A stretch of DNA of 64,000 nt. It comes from Phylloscopus collybita. Its lineage: Eukaryota > Chordata > Aves > Passeriformes > Phylloscopidae. The stretch lies in the NCBI GenBank assembly GCA_027886175.1, contig JAJNNQ010000075.1, forward strand, positions 4,691,001 to 4,755,000. The letters are read 5' to 3'. The stretch's first letter is position 1. The number at the start of each line of letters is the position of its first letter. Below the pieces are notes generated by a model. It ran no database searches and was not told the origin of the DNA. It worked only from the letters and a program-made list of their open reading frames with translations. Shown piece by piece: positions 1 through 12,200 of the stretch. The position numbers were made by a program, and so were the translations under genes.

Positions 1-195
1 CACAAACCTCCCTCTGCTTGCAACAACTTTTCATGGTAGAGATGCAGGAATTTCAGCTATTTTCTCTATGGGACTGGCTGGAATTTCTCTCCTTATTCAT
101 TACTCTTGGAGCAGATAATATGGACATCACCTTCAGGGCAGTGACCTAAACAGCACAGATTTAAATTATAGTGGTTCTTTCTCTTCTTTTTCCAG

Positions 196-249
196 GGAGA
201 CAGAGGCCTGGATGGATTCCCTGGAAAGCCAGGTGTGGAGGGGAAACAG
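196..249 (+). CDS. COL22A1: COL22A1 exon a (54 nt)
   Basis: Encodes [18 protein letters not shown], six Gly-X-Y triplets. Acceptor TTTTTCCAG and donor GTATGT. Human counterpart from memory: [18 protein letters not shown], nearly identical in the first ten residues and the best single anchor for the gene identity. Confidence 0.95.
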
Positions 250-3200
250 GTATGTGGCAAATAATCAATAACTGAAAGTGTTTCTTTGGAAAGAGTGGAA
301 CTTGACCCTAAAACTGAGACTTATCCTGGGTGATTGCTGAATCATGGTAGTATCCAATCATGTCCCTATTCTGAGGATCTTTGTTGGCACAGTTTTCTTT
401 TTTTGTTTGTTTGCTTTTAGAATTAAACTAGAATGCAGTTTAGACTCACAAGAAATACCAGTCCTTTAAACATGACAGCTCAAATATTTGTCTTAATTTT
501 CATTAAATGCATAAGAAAGGACTCAAAAAAAATTCAGTTGTTTAAGCGCACAACAGGAAAGGAAGAGAACTGGATTTAATATATTGGGTTTGTTTTCAAT
601 AAGAAAGGCTTGGAAATATTTACATTTTTAAAACAAAAAGGAAACAGCAAATGGCCTAGAAGATCAGTACATTTCTGCTGATCAGACACACACTACTTTG
701 TCTAAAACCGCTGTCTGTAGATTCCACAAGACTGTTTTCATTACCCAGGGAAATGATACCTAATGAGAAGCATCCTTTTCTTCCAAGGACCTTCTGGTGT
801 AAATAGCAAAGGACAGAATAAGAAGCAGAGGCCAGAAGTGATTTGCCAAAAGCCATGCAGCTAATCACTGCCACCCTTGAGCCTGATGCCTCCAGGGTGT
901 ATCATCTGCATCCTGCTCTGTTCCTCAGCCACAGTTTACCTTGTATGAAGAAGTGTGTGTCTAGTTAGTGTTTATCACTATCCTTGCAAGATGGAAATGT
1001 TTTCCGGTGTTACAGATGGATAAAGAACTGGTTTATACTTGCAGCAAATGTAGATGAAGTAGGAAATTGCAGAGGGGTGTGAAGATGGATCCTGTTTCTA
1101 CTTCAAAGGAACAAATTTTCCAAGTGAAACCCTGTTACAGAAGTTGGGTTTTCTGAAGCATTTCTTCCTTTTTAATGTCTAGACACTTAAAAGGGGGTAA
1201 ATCTTCATGCCTGAATTTTATACTAAATTTTGTGTTTGACACTGATACACTCACTGAACCGCAATTCTTCTGAATCAGCTGAAATTGGATTGGTGGCATT
1301 GTGCTTGCTGTGGCATCTCCATTGTTATTCTCTTCCCTCGCTGTGCAGCGGAGTCAAAGCATCCTCATGTTCTATTAGTTCTCCTCAGTGCAATAGGACA
1401 TCGCTGTTTATGATGCCAATACCTGCAGCCTTATGTTTCTCCTGCACTTTAGAAACAAAGAGTTTTCTCTCAATTTTACCTCTTTACAGGGCCTTCCTGG
1501 CAGCCCTGGCCCTCCTGGTGTTAGTGGAACCAAAGGAGAAAAGGTAAGCTGGGATGGGATGCACAGAGTGGATTTAGAAACAGATTTATTAATTCTTGCT
1601 TGGCCCTTTAGTGCTGGAAATATCAGGGCTGTTGGACTAATATATATCTCATTTGTATATAACAAAAATTTTTTATATATTTAAATATTTCACTTTTTTG
1701 ACATGGCTTCAGTCTGAAATGGGTGTGAGTGTTAAAATGTGTCTAGTTATGGCTCCTCTGCTCTTAGTTTAATGCTTGTAGTGAGAGTAGAAGGAAATAG
1801 AATGCAGTTTGGGTAAGGAAATCTTCCTCATCTAAGAAACATGGGTAGAAATGTCAATATGTTTGTGCAGAAGCTGTTTTTTTCTGACCCAGGAGATGTA
1901 GAATTGAATCAGAAAGTGACAACAAAATGCCTCTGAGCCTCCTACCTGCAAAATAATTATTCACTGCTCTCAGCAGCAATTGTGACCTTGTTATTTTTCA
2001 GAATTGTTAGAGTATTCAGGGCAGCCTTATGTTTCCCTCTCTGTTAGAGATGATGCTGTGGTTTTGGTATTTCCGATTGAGCTCTTCGGCAGGAGTGGAA
2101 AAACATGGCCAGTTCTGGATTTCTTTCTCTTTTTCTCTTCTGGATTAAGTCAGTGACCCTTATTCAAGAATTCAGAGATTGGAAGCAATTCCCACTATTT
2201 TCTTCCTGCAGGAGTGATCAGTCTTGAGTTCATAACACTGAACCAGCTGCAGCTGGTGTTTCCAGAAGATGTTTGTCTCCTTGGTCTGATATTTTCAGAG
2301 TGGCTGGTGTGTGTCTCTTCACTACTTCTCTCATAATATGGGCTGTTTATAAAATAGGCCTGTTTGGATGGGGGCCCTGGGCAACCTGATCTAGTGAGTG
2401 GCATGTCTGCTCAAGGCACAGGGCTGGAACCAGATATTTTGGACAGGCTGGATTGATGAGCCAAGGCCAATGGTATCAGGTCCAACAAGACAAAATTCCA
2501 GGTTGTAAACTTTGGCCACAACAATCCCCTGCAGTGCTCCAGGCTGGGGGCAGAGTGGCTGGAAAGCTGCCCAGTGGGAAAGGCCCTGGGGGTTCTGGCC
2601 GACAGCGGCTGAAGGAGAGTTGGCAAGTGCCCCGGTGGGAAAGAAACCTGGTGGCCTCCTGGCATTTTGTTTCAGCCACAGTGTGGCCAGCAGGAGCAGA
2701 GCAGTGATTGTCCGCCTGTGCTGGGCACTGGGGAGGCTACACCTTGAGTACTGTGTGCAGGTGTGTGCCTCTGTTCAGATGGGATTAGAGAAAGACACCT
2801 CTGTGCAAATTAAGGTGCCAATGAGACCATCTACCAAAGTTAATGACATGGATTTTATTAAAAAATAAATGTGAGGAAGAGAGACAGAAAGGAATATAAA
2901 AGAGGAGGGTGAGAAGGGAAGTGGGGGAAGAAGGGGTGGGAGAGATGAAGTAGAAGACAGTCCAAGACACTTGGTTCCAGTGGCATTCCGTCAGTCCTTC
3001 CTCAGGATGCACTTGTCTGTCCTGGGAGTCTCTGTGGTTCTTGTGAAGGTGAGGGCCCCAGGTCTTTCTTTCTGGGGTTAACACCTTCCTCCAGTCCCTG
3101 CAGGCAGTTTTCCTAGTTTCCATGTGAAAAGAGGATGGGCCTGCCTTCCTTTGCCTGCATTGCTCAGGGCCCAAGAACTTCTCAACTCCTAATGCAGTCT

Positions 3201-6200
3201 TGGGGCCAGGGTGGGGATGCACCTCCCCAGTGCAGACCGGGCCTAAAGTCAACTCATATCGGGTTCTCCAGTGCAGTACTGACATCCTTCCTCAGGCAGC
3301 TCTCCTCGACCTGGCTGTCTTGCTGTTTTCTTGGGCATACCCTGCTGGGGCTGCAGCAGGACCTATCTTTGGTTGCCTAAGGGTGAACAGTCATCTTTGG
3401 AAATTGGCCTGGTGCCGGCACCCGGCTCACTCCTCTGGCTGCCCCCTGAGGCAGCTGAAGGACAAAAGCCGGTGCAGAACCCGCCGGGCCGACTTGACCG
3501 CGGAGCGCCATCGCCGTGGGGCCGGGGGCTGCGGGACGGCTGCGCTGCCAGCGGGGCGAGCGGGAACGCGGCGTGCCAGGGGCTGGGCAGGCTCCGGGCA
3601 AGGCCCTGCAGGCGGCTCAGGCCCGCAGGGCTTTTCCTGGGCACGGCCGGCCTGCGTGCCTGCTGCGTCGGCCTTGTTCGAAGAATTGGCAGGCAAAGCA
3701 GAAACCACAGACAACTTCGTGTCGTCCGGCAGAGATGTTAGGAGAGTCTCACTGTGCCCCTCATCGCAGGGATTGCTGTCCACGGGAGAAGCTGCTGACT
3801 CTGCCTCCTCATCTTGCAGTGGGAGGGAGAACGTGCTCTCTGGCTCGCTGTCCCCCTCTCCTGCAGTGTCTCTGTCAGGGAGCTCTTCTTCCTCCAACTT
3901 TGCCAGCAGCTGGTCTATCCGAGTGTCCCTGGACAGTGTATCATTGTTGTTAAAACGAGACCGCAGCTCTGCAAACAGGTCAGGAGACACGACCTGTGAG
4001 CAGTTTTCAGTCTCTCCTGCACAGTCCCTGGTCCTGCTGCAAAGGCTGTGCGGCACCGAGGGGCTTTCTTCATCCAGGGAGGAGAGGATGTCTTCCTCCA
4101 ACTTCTCCAGCTCCTCTGCCTCGATATGCAGAAGATGCTTTGAAGCATCCTCAGGCCCTGTGCACAGCAGCTTGCCACGTGTGGTTTCCTCAGGCAGCTG
4201 ATGAGTTCCCCTGTCCTCACAGGGCCTTCCAGATGAGGGAGAAGCTGAGAAGTGTGAGGTTTCCTCAGGCACTGACATGGTGAAATTCTCATTTTGCCCC
4301 TCATCCCAGGGATCTTTGTCCAGGGCAGAAGCTGCTGCCCCTGCCTCTGCCTCTTCCTCTTCGAGAGGGACAATCGATGCATACTGTGAGTCACTGTCCA
4401 CCTCTCCTTCAGCTTCTGTTTCTGGGAGCTCTTCTTCCTCCCAGTTTTCCCCCATCTCTTTTAGAGAAGTCTCCAAGCACTGTGAGTTGTCAGAGACAGG
4501 CTGCTGCTCTGGCAACCAGACAGGAGACCGGAGCTCAGAGGAGTGTCCCCTCTCTGCTGTGGAGGAGCCTTTGTTCAAGCCAGGAGCTCTGTGCATCACC
4601 TGGGGCTCTGCACCTGCCTCTTGGCAGACACTTGACTGCTCCTGGGTGCCGGTGGACTTGATGGATGTGTCTTCACACAGGCACGGGGCAAGGCCTCTAA
4701 ACAGGTCTCTGGATCTTTTGCCGCCGTGCTCTTCCTGCACCTCAGTGAGCTCCTGTGTCTCACTGTGCCCCAGGTGCTTCCAGGCAGGCTGGGTCCCTGT
4801 GCGGAGCGGGGTGCCACCTCTGCGTCGCAGGGGTGGCAGGCGATGGCCCTGCCTTGCTGCTGAGCCTCGCCAGAGCCTCTCAGCTGAGCTGTCCAGGGAA
4901 GGTGTTACCTGGGCCCCGTCAGCAGCCACAGTGCCCCACAGAGAAGGTGGCACTAGGTCTTGGTAGCTGCTGGCCACAGGGCCCGCAGACCATGCTCTGC
5001 CTCAGGGAGGAGACTCAGAGGCTGCTGGGGCTGCTGGCAGAGGGGGCATCTTGACCCTTGCCAAGGCTGTTCTCGGCCTTTCAGGGCTGAGCCAGCACGG
5101 AGGTGTCACTGTCACTGGAGGGCCATGGAGAGGCGGCAAGTCTGACACGGACAATCTTGGTGGCCGTGTGACTGTGCCGCTGTGGGGCAGTGAGTGCCCG
5201 CACTCCAGGCTGTCCTCCTTTGTTCCACGTCCTGTGGGTGTCCATGAGGTGTCCTGTCTGGGGACCAGTTGGTCCCCTTGGAGGGGCATGACGGTCACCC
5301 ATGTGACCTCTGCTGCTGCCTGCGGCAGCCTCTGGGGCACCTGTGGGAAGCAGGAGAAGGTGTGAGATGGAGGTGGCTGTGTGGACACGCTATCCTTCCT
5401 CATGTCTTCAAGCCCAGCTCTGGCCCCAAGGCAGTGCTGAGCACGGCAGCCAGGCTGGGCTGGGTTCCCAGCTGCACTTGCTGTCTCTCTGGGGCCATTC
5501 CTTCACCCAGGCCATCATGGCACCTGCTCCTCCCCAGGGTAAGGCCTGGTGCCAGGCCTGGCTGAAGGTCTCTGCCCTCAGCCCTGCCTCCGATCCCAGT
5601 GCAGCCTCTCCCTCCATCCCTGTCCCTCACCTGTCGCCGCCTGGACAGCAGCACCTGTCCCTCACGGGACTGGCAGTGGGCGTTCGCCTCCTGTCTCTTT
5701 GACATCTTGGCCGTGCTCTGAGGAACACTGGCCAAGGGCACCTGGGAGAGCTGCTTCCTCCTGAGGAGTTGCTGCCTCGTGAGAGAGCTGCTACCTCCTC
5801 AGAAAGCTGCTGTCCTGGGAGTGGCAACTCCAGGGGTTTGGTCCTGCAAGAGCCCTCCGTGTCACCGCAGGCAGCCGTGTCACAATGGCCTCTGGGCACG
5901 ATGTAACCGCAGGTCACAAAGGCCTGGTGGGCACGGCTGCCCCTTGTCTCAAGAGGCATGGCAGTTTCCATGACATGCCCTTGTCTAAGAGTCCTGGGGC
6001 TTTCTGTGAAGATACTCCTTGCACAAATGTGTTGTTCAGGCCTTTGCCCTACTACTTTGCCTACACTTGTTCCTCTCCCAATGACCTACAGCTCTCCCTC
6101 ATCCCACTTTGTGCTCCTCCCCTAAACATACCCAAAGAAGCCTTATGTCCTGCCAAACTGCTTTTTCCACCCAGCCCACCGTTTCCCACCCTTTTATCCC

Positions 6201-9200
6201 CACCTCATGTAGAAAGATAATCAGGAAGGCAAGATCTCTCTTAGCACTTCATCTGGCCACTACTGTAAAAGACAGATATTAGGGTTCTCAATACCTCTGA
6301 GGGTGTCCAGCATCTCACAGAAACTGGCTTAAATCAATAGTGAGACATCGTACTTGAGTATGTAATGAAAAAGCAAAAAGTTTTTAATAAATCAAGTAAT
6401 ATAAAAAGCAAAGAACAAAGCCATGCACAGTATAGGGACAGATCCCATACACCTGCTAAAAACACCTCGAGAATGCCTCGAGCACCTTTGTCCTCTGTCT
6501 TATCTACCTAACAATCTAGGAGGGTTCCATTGGCAAACTACCAATAGAAACAGCTACAGGTTTTGAAGAACTACAAGGTCCAATAAGTGCTTCTGTCCTG
6601 GCACTGAGCCAATTGCCATGAGACTGGCATGGAAAGTTCCAGTTGAACTTCCTAAAATGTCTAGAGGCAAACTGAAACTTCTTTCCTTATACAGAAATGC
6701 CAACTCAAGTGTGGGGGGTGCATTTCTACAGACAATAAAAAGTGTTTGTTTACAAAGATTAACAACAAAGAAGTGACAAGGAAAATCTCCATTCTTTATT
6801 GGATGTGCAGTGGGAATATCGTTACAAAGGATGAGGAAAAAGCTGAGGTAGTGAATGCATTCTTTGTCTCAGTCTTCAACAGGCAGATCAGTTCTCCAGA
6901 GGGCGATCAGCTGATCTCCCCTGAGCCGGCAGACAGGGACAGGGAGCAGATTAGAGTCCCTGCAATCCTGATGGAAATTGTTAGTGACCTGCACAGCCCC
7001 TGAGACACTGCCAAGTCTATGGGGCTGGCTGGGAGTCCCCCAAGTGTGCTCAGGGAGCTGGCAGATGACGTGGCTAAGCTGTTCCCCATCCTTTATTATC
7101 AGTCCTGGCCAGTCAGGGAGGTCCCAGATGGCTGGAGGTGCTCGTGTGACACCCACAGCCAAGAAGGGCCTCAGGGAGGATGTGGGGAACTGCAGGCCTG
7201 TGAGCCTGACCTCGGGGCCCAGCAAGGTTCTGGAGCAGATCCCCGTGAGGGGATCACAGGGCCCAGAGAGGACAGCTGAGGGATCAGGCCCAGCCAGTGT
7301 GGGTTTAGGAAAGGCAGGTCCTGCCTGAGCAACCTGATGTCCTTTGAGGAGCAAGTGACCCAGTTCAGGGCTGAGGGAAAAGCTCTGGGTGGAGTCTCCC
7401 TGGACTCGAGCAAAGCCTTTGACTCTGTCTCCCACAGTAAGTGTCCTGGAAAAGCTGTCAGCCCAGGGCTAGTGCAGGGGCACTCTTTGCTGGGTTAAAA
7501 ACTGTCAGGATGGCTGGGCCCAGAGAGAGTCTGTGAAAGGTGCTGCATCCAGTTGTGTCTGGTCACTAGAGGGGTCTCTTGGGCCCAGTCCTGTCCAGTG
7601 TCTGTCCTGCTGATGTGGCCAAGGACATCGAGGGTACCTTCAGGAGTAAATTTTTGATGACACTAAGTTGAGTGGGAGTGTTGGTGTGTGGGAGGGTAGG
7701 AAGGCTCTGGGGGGGCTGTGGATGGGCTGGATCAATGGTGTCAGGCCAGCAGGATAAGGTTCAAGAAGAGCACAGACTGGGTCCTACGCTCATGTCCCAA
7801 GAAGCCGCTGAAGTGCCCCAGGCAATGTCTGGAAATCTGTCCAGCAGGAAAGGCCCTCGGGGTGCTGGCTGTCAGTGGCCAAAGGTGAGCTGGCGTGTGC
7901 CCAGGTGGGCAAGGAGGCCTTGTCAGCCACAGTGTGGCCAGCAGGAGCAGGGTGGTGATTGTCCCTCTGTGCTGGGTCCTGGGGAGGCCACACCTCCAGT
8001 GCTGTGTGCAGATGTGTGCCCCTGCTCAGATGGGATCAGTGAGAGATACCTCTGTGCAAATTAAGGTGCCAATAAGACCATCTACCAAAGTCAACAAGAG
8101 GGATTGTATTAACAATGAACACAGGGTAGAGAGATAGGAACAGGAAAGGAGGGGGAGAGACTGAAAGGAGGGGAAGAGGGGTTTGGGGGAGAGATCAAAG
8201 TGAAGTCAATCCAAGACTCTTGGTTACAGGGTGTAGTGTCTGTCCTTCCTCACCCTGTGATTCTTGGCCAGGCGGGTCTCAGTGTGTCTTTTGGAGGTGA
8301 GTGCCCCGGGTTATAACACCTTTCTCCATTCCATATTCAGCATATCCAGAGAGGTTTTTCCTATTTTCCATGTGAAAGGAGGATATGCATGCTTTCCTTT
8401 GCATGTAATGCTGTAGCTCAAGGAGAATTTCTCAGCATGTAATGCACCCAGGGGGCAGGGTGGGGATGCAGCCCCAAAATGCAGACTGGGCATAAAGTCG
8501 GTTTCTGTGGGATTCTACAATGCAGTGCTGACATCCTTCCTCAGCTGGCTCTACTCGACCAGGCTGCCTTGCAGTAGGCTTGGGGTGAGGGGCTGGGGCT
8601 GGCAGCAGGACCTGCCTTTGGCAAGTGGTTGCCTGAGGGTGAACAGTCATCTTTGCGTATTGGTCTGATGCCGGCACCGGGCTCACTCCTCTGGCTGCCC
8701 CCTGAGGCAGCTGAAGGACAAAAGCCGGTGCAGAACCCGCCGGGCCGACTTGACCGCGGAGCGCCATCGCCGTGGGGCCGGGGGCTGCGGGACGGCTGCA
8801 CTGCCAGCGGGGCAAGCGGGAACGCGGCGTGCCAGGGGCTGGGCAGGCTCCGGGCAAGGCCCTGCAGGCGGCCCAGCCCCGCAGGGCTTTTCCTGGGCAC
8901 GGCCGGCCTGCGTGCCTGCTGCGTCGGCCTTGTCCGCAGAATTGGCAGGCAAGGCAGACAACTTCGTGTCGTCTGGCAGTGCCGTTGGAAAGGGCTCGCT
9001 GTGCCCCTCATCGCAGGGATTGCTGTCCACGCGAGAAGCTGCTGACTCTGCTTCCTCGTCTTGCAGTGGGAGGGAGAACGTGCTCTCTGGCTCGCTGTCC
9101 CCCTCTCCTGCAGTGTCTCTGTCAGGGAGCTCTTCTTCCTCCAACTTTGCCAGCAGCTGGTCTATCCGAGTGTCCCTGGACGGTGCATCATTGTTGTTAA

Positions 9201-12200
9201 AGTGAGACCGCAGCTCTGCAAACAGGTCAGGAGACACGACCTGTGAGCAGTTTTCAGTCTCTCCTGCACAGTCTGTGGTCCTGCTGCAAAGGCTGTGCGG
9301 CACCGAGGGGCTTTCTTCATCCAGGGAGGAGAGGATGTCTTCCTCCAACTTCTCCAGCTCCTCTGCCTCGATATGCAGAAGATGCTTTGAAGCATCCTCA
9401 GGCCCTGTGCACAGCAGCTTGCCACGTGTGGTTTCCTCAGGCAGCTGATGAGTTCCCCTGTCCTCACAGGGCCTTCCAGATGAGGGAGAAGCTGAGAAGT
9501 GTGAGGTTTCCTCAGGCACTGACATGGTGAAATTCTCATTTTGCCCCTCATCCCAGGGATCTTTGTCCAGGGCAGAAGCTGCTGCCCCTGCCTCTTCCTC
9601 TTCGAGAGGGACAAGCGATGCATACTGTGAGTCACTGTCCACCTCTCCTTCAGCTTCTGTTTCTGGGAGCTCTTCTTCCTCCCAGTTTTCCCCCGTCTCT
9701 TTTAGAGAAGTCTCCAAGCACTGTGAGTTGTCAGAGACAGGCTGCTGCTCTGGCAACCAGACAGGAGACCGGAGCTCAGAGGAGTGTCCCCTCTCTGCTG
9801 TGGAGGAGCCTTTGTTCAAGCCAGTAGCTCTGTGCATCACCTGGGGCTCTGCACCTGCCTCTTGGCAGACACTTGACTGCTCCTGGGTGCCGGTGGACTT
9901 GATGGATGTGTCTTCACACAGGCACGGGGCAAGGCCTCTAAACAGGTCTCTGGATCTTTTGCCGCCGTGCTCTTCCTGCACCTCAGTGAGCTCCTGTGTC
10001 TCACTGTGCCCCAGGTGCTTCCAGGCAGGCTGGGTCCCTGTGCGGAGCGGGGTGCCACCTCTGCGTCGCAAGGGTGGCAGGTGATGGCCCTGCCTTGCTG
10101 CTGAGCCTCGCCAGAGCCTCTCAGCTGAGCTGTCCAGGGAAGGTGTTACCTGGGCCCCGTCAGCAGCCTCAGTGCCCCACAGAGAAGGTGGCACTAGGTC
10201 TCGGTAGCTGCTGGCCACAGGGCCCGCAGACCATGCTCTGCCTCTGGGAGGAGACTCAGAGGCTGCTGGGGCTGCTGGCAGAGGGGGCATCTTGACCCTT
10301 GCCAAGGCTGTTCTCGGCCTTTCAGGGCTGAGCCAGCACGGAGGTGTCACTGTCAGTGGAGGGCCATGGAGAGGCGGCAAGTCTGACACGGACAATCTTG
10401 GTGGCCGTGTGACTGTGCCGCTGTGGGGCAGTGAGTGCCCCCACTCCAGGCTGTCCTCCTTTGTTCCACATCCTGTGGGTGTCCATGAGGTGTCCTGTCT
10501 GGGGACCAGTTGGTCCCCTTGGAGGGGCATGACGGTCACCCATGTGACCTCTGCTGCTGCCTGCGGCAGCCTCTGGGGCACCTGTGGGAAGCAGGAGAAG
10601 GTGTGAGATGGAGGCAGCTGTGTGGACACGCTATCCTTCCTCATGTCTTCAAGCCCAGCTCTGCCCCCAAGGCGGTGCTGAGCATGGCAGCCAGGCTGGG
10701 CTGGGTTCCCAGCTGCACTTGCTGTCTCTCTGGGGCCATTCCTTCACCCAGGCCATCATGGCACCTGGTCCTCCCCAGGGTAAGGCCTGGTGCCAGGCCT
10801 GGCTGAAGGTCTCTGCCCTCAGCCCTCCCCCAGCTCCCAGTGCAGCCTCTCCCTCCATCCCTGTCCCTCACCTGTCGCCGCCTGGACAGCAGCACCTGTC
10901 TCTCACGGGACTGGCAGTGGGCGTTCGCCTCCTGCCTCTTTGACATCTTGGCCGTGCTCTGAGGAACACTGGCCAAGGGCACCTGGGAGAGCTGCTTCCT
11001 CCTGAGGAGTTGCTGCCTCGCGAGAGAGCTGCTGCCTCCTCAGAGAGCTGCTGTCCTGGGAGTGGCAACTCCAGGGGTTTGGTCCTGCAAGAGCCCTCCG
11101 TGTCACCGCAGGGAGCCGTGTCACAATGGCCTCTGGGCACGATGTAACCGCGGGTCACAAAGGCCTGGTGGGCACAGCTGCCCCTTGTCATGGAGAGACA
11201 TGGAGACAAAAGCCTTGGTCTTAAAAGCCTTTTTTAGGCCTTTGTCTATGCTTGTTCATCTTCCAATGATTTGCTGCTCTCCCTTTTCCCACCTTGTGTG
11301 TTCCTCCCCTAAACAGCCCCCAAAACAGCCCTGTGTCGTGCCAAAGTGCTCTTCCTACCCAGCCCACCATGTGTCCCACCCTTCGGACACCACTCTATAT
11401 AGAAAGATAATCCAGAAAGCAAAGGCTCTGTTAGCACTTCATCTGGCCACTACTGGAATGTTGCCAGTACTGGCCACTACTGGAAAAGACAATAAAATTT
11501 GTTTTTTTACAAAGATTAACAACAAAGGAGTGACAAGGAAAATCTTCATTCTTTATTGGATGTGCAGTGGGAATATGGTTACAATGGATGAGGAAAAGGC
11601 TGAGGTCCTGGATGCCTTCTTTGTCTCAGTCTTCGACAGGCAGATCAATTCTCCAGAGGAGAAGCAGTCCCCTGAGCTGGCAGACAGGGTCAGGGAGCAG
11701 ATTAGAGCCCCTGCAATCCCGGTGGAAGTCATTAGGGACCTGCAGAGCCACTGAGACACTGCCAAGTCTACGGGGCTGGCTGGGAGTCTCCCAGGGATGC
11801 TTGGGGAGCTGGCAGAAGAGCTGGCTAAGCCCCTGTCTGTCCTTTATTATCCATTCTGGCCAGTCAGAGAAGTCCCGTATGACTGGAGGTGGCATTGCAA
11901 CATCCATACCCAAGAAGGCCCTCAGGGAGGATGTGGGGAACTGCAGGCCTGTGAGCCTGACCTCGAGGCCCAGCAAGGTTCTGGAGCAGATCCTCGTGAG
12001 GGGATCACAGGACCCAGAGAGGACAGCTGAGAGATCAGGCCCAACCAGTGTGGGTTTAGAAAAGGCAGGTCCTGCCTGAGCAACCTGATGTCCTTTGAGG
12101 AGCAAGTGACCCAGTTCAGGGCTGAGGGAAAAGTTGTGGGTGGAGTCTCTCTGGAGTTAAGCAAAGCCTTTGTCTCCCACAGTAAGTGTCCTGGAAAAGC

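Noticed and set aside
3200..4201. Long + strand open frame of 333 codons over copy A
   Set aside because: It is the antisense shadow of the GC-rich minus-strand exon 2. Its counterpart in copy B is shorter, and it has no splice or start context.
6735..7440. Possible active reverse transcriptase gene
   Set aside because: Recognisable CR1 ORF2 sequence, but interrupted by stops and frameshifts and 5' truncated.
2802..11490. Complete endogenous retrovirus in the accessory block
   Set aside because: No gag, protease, polymerase or envelope signatures and no matching 5' LTR were seen; only an LTR-like segment and an unrelated ORF.
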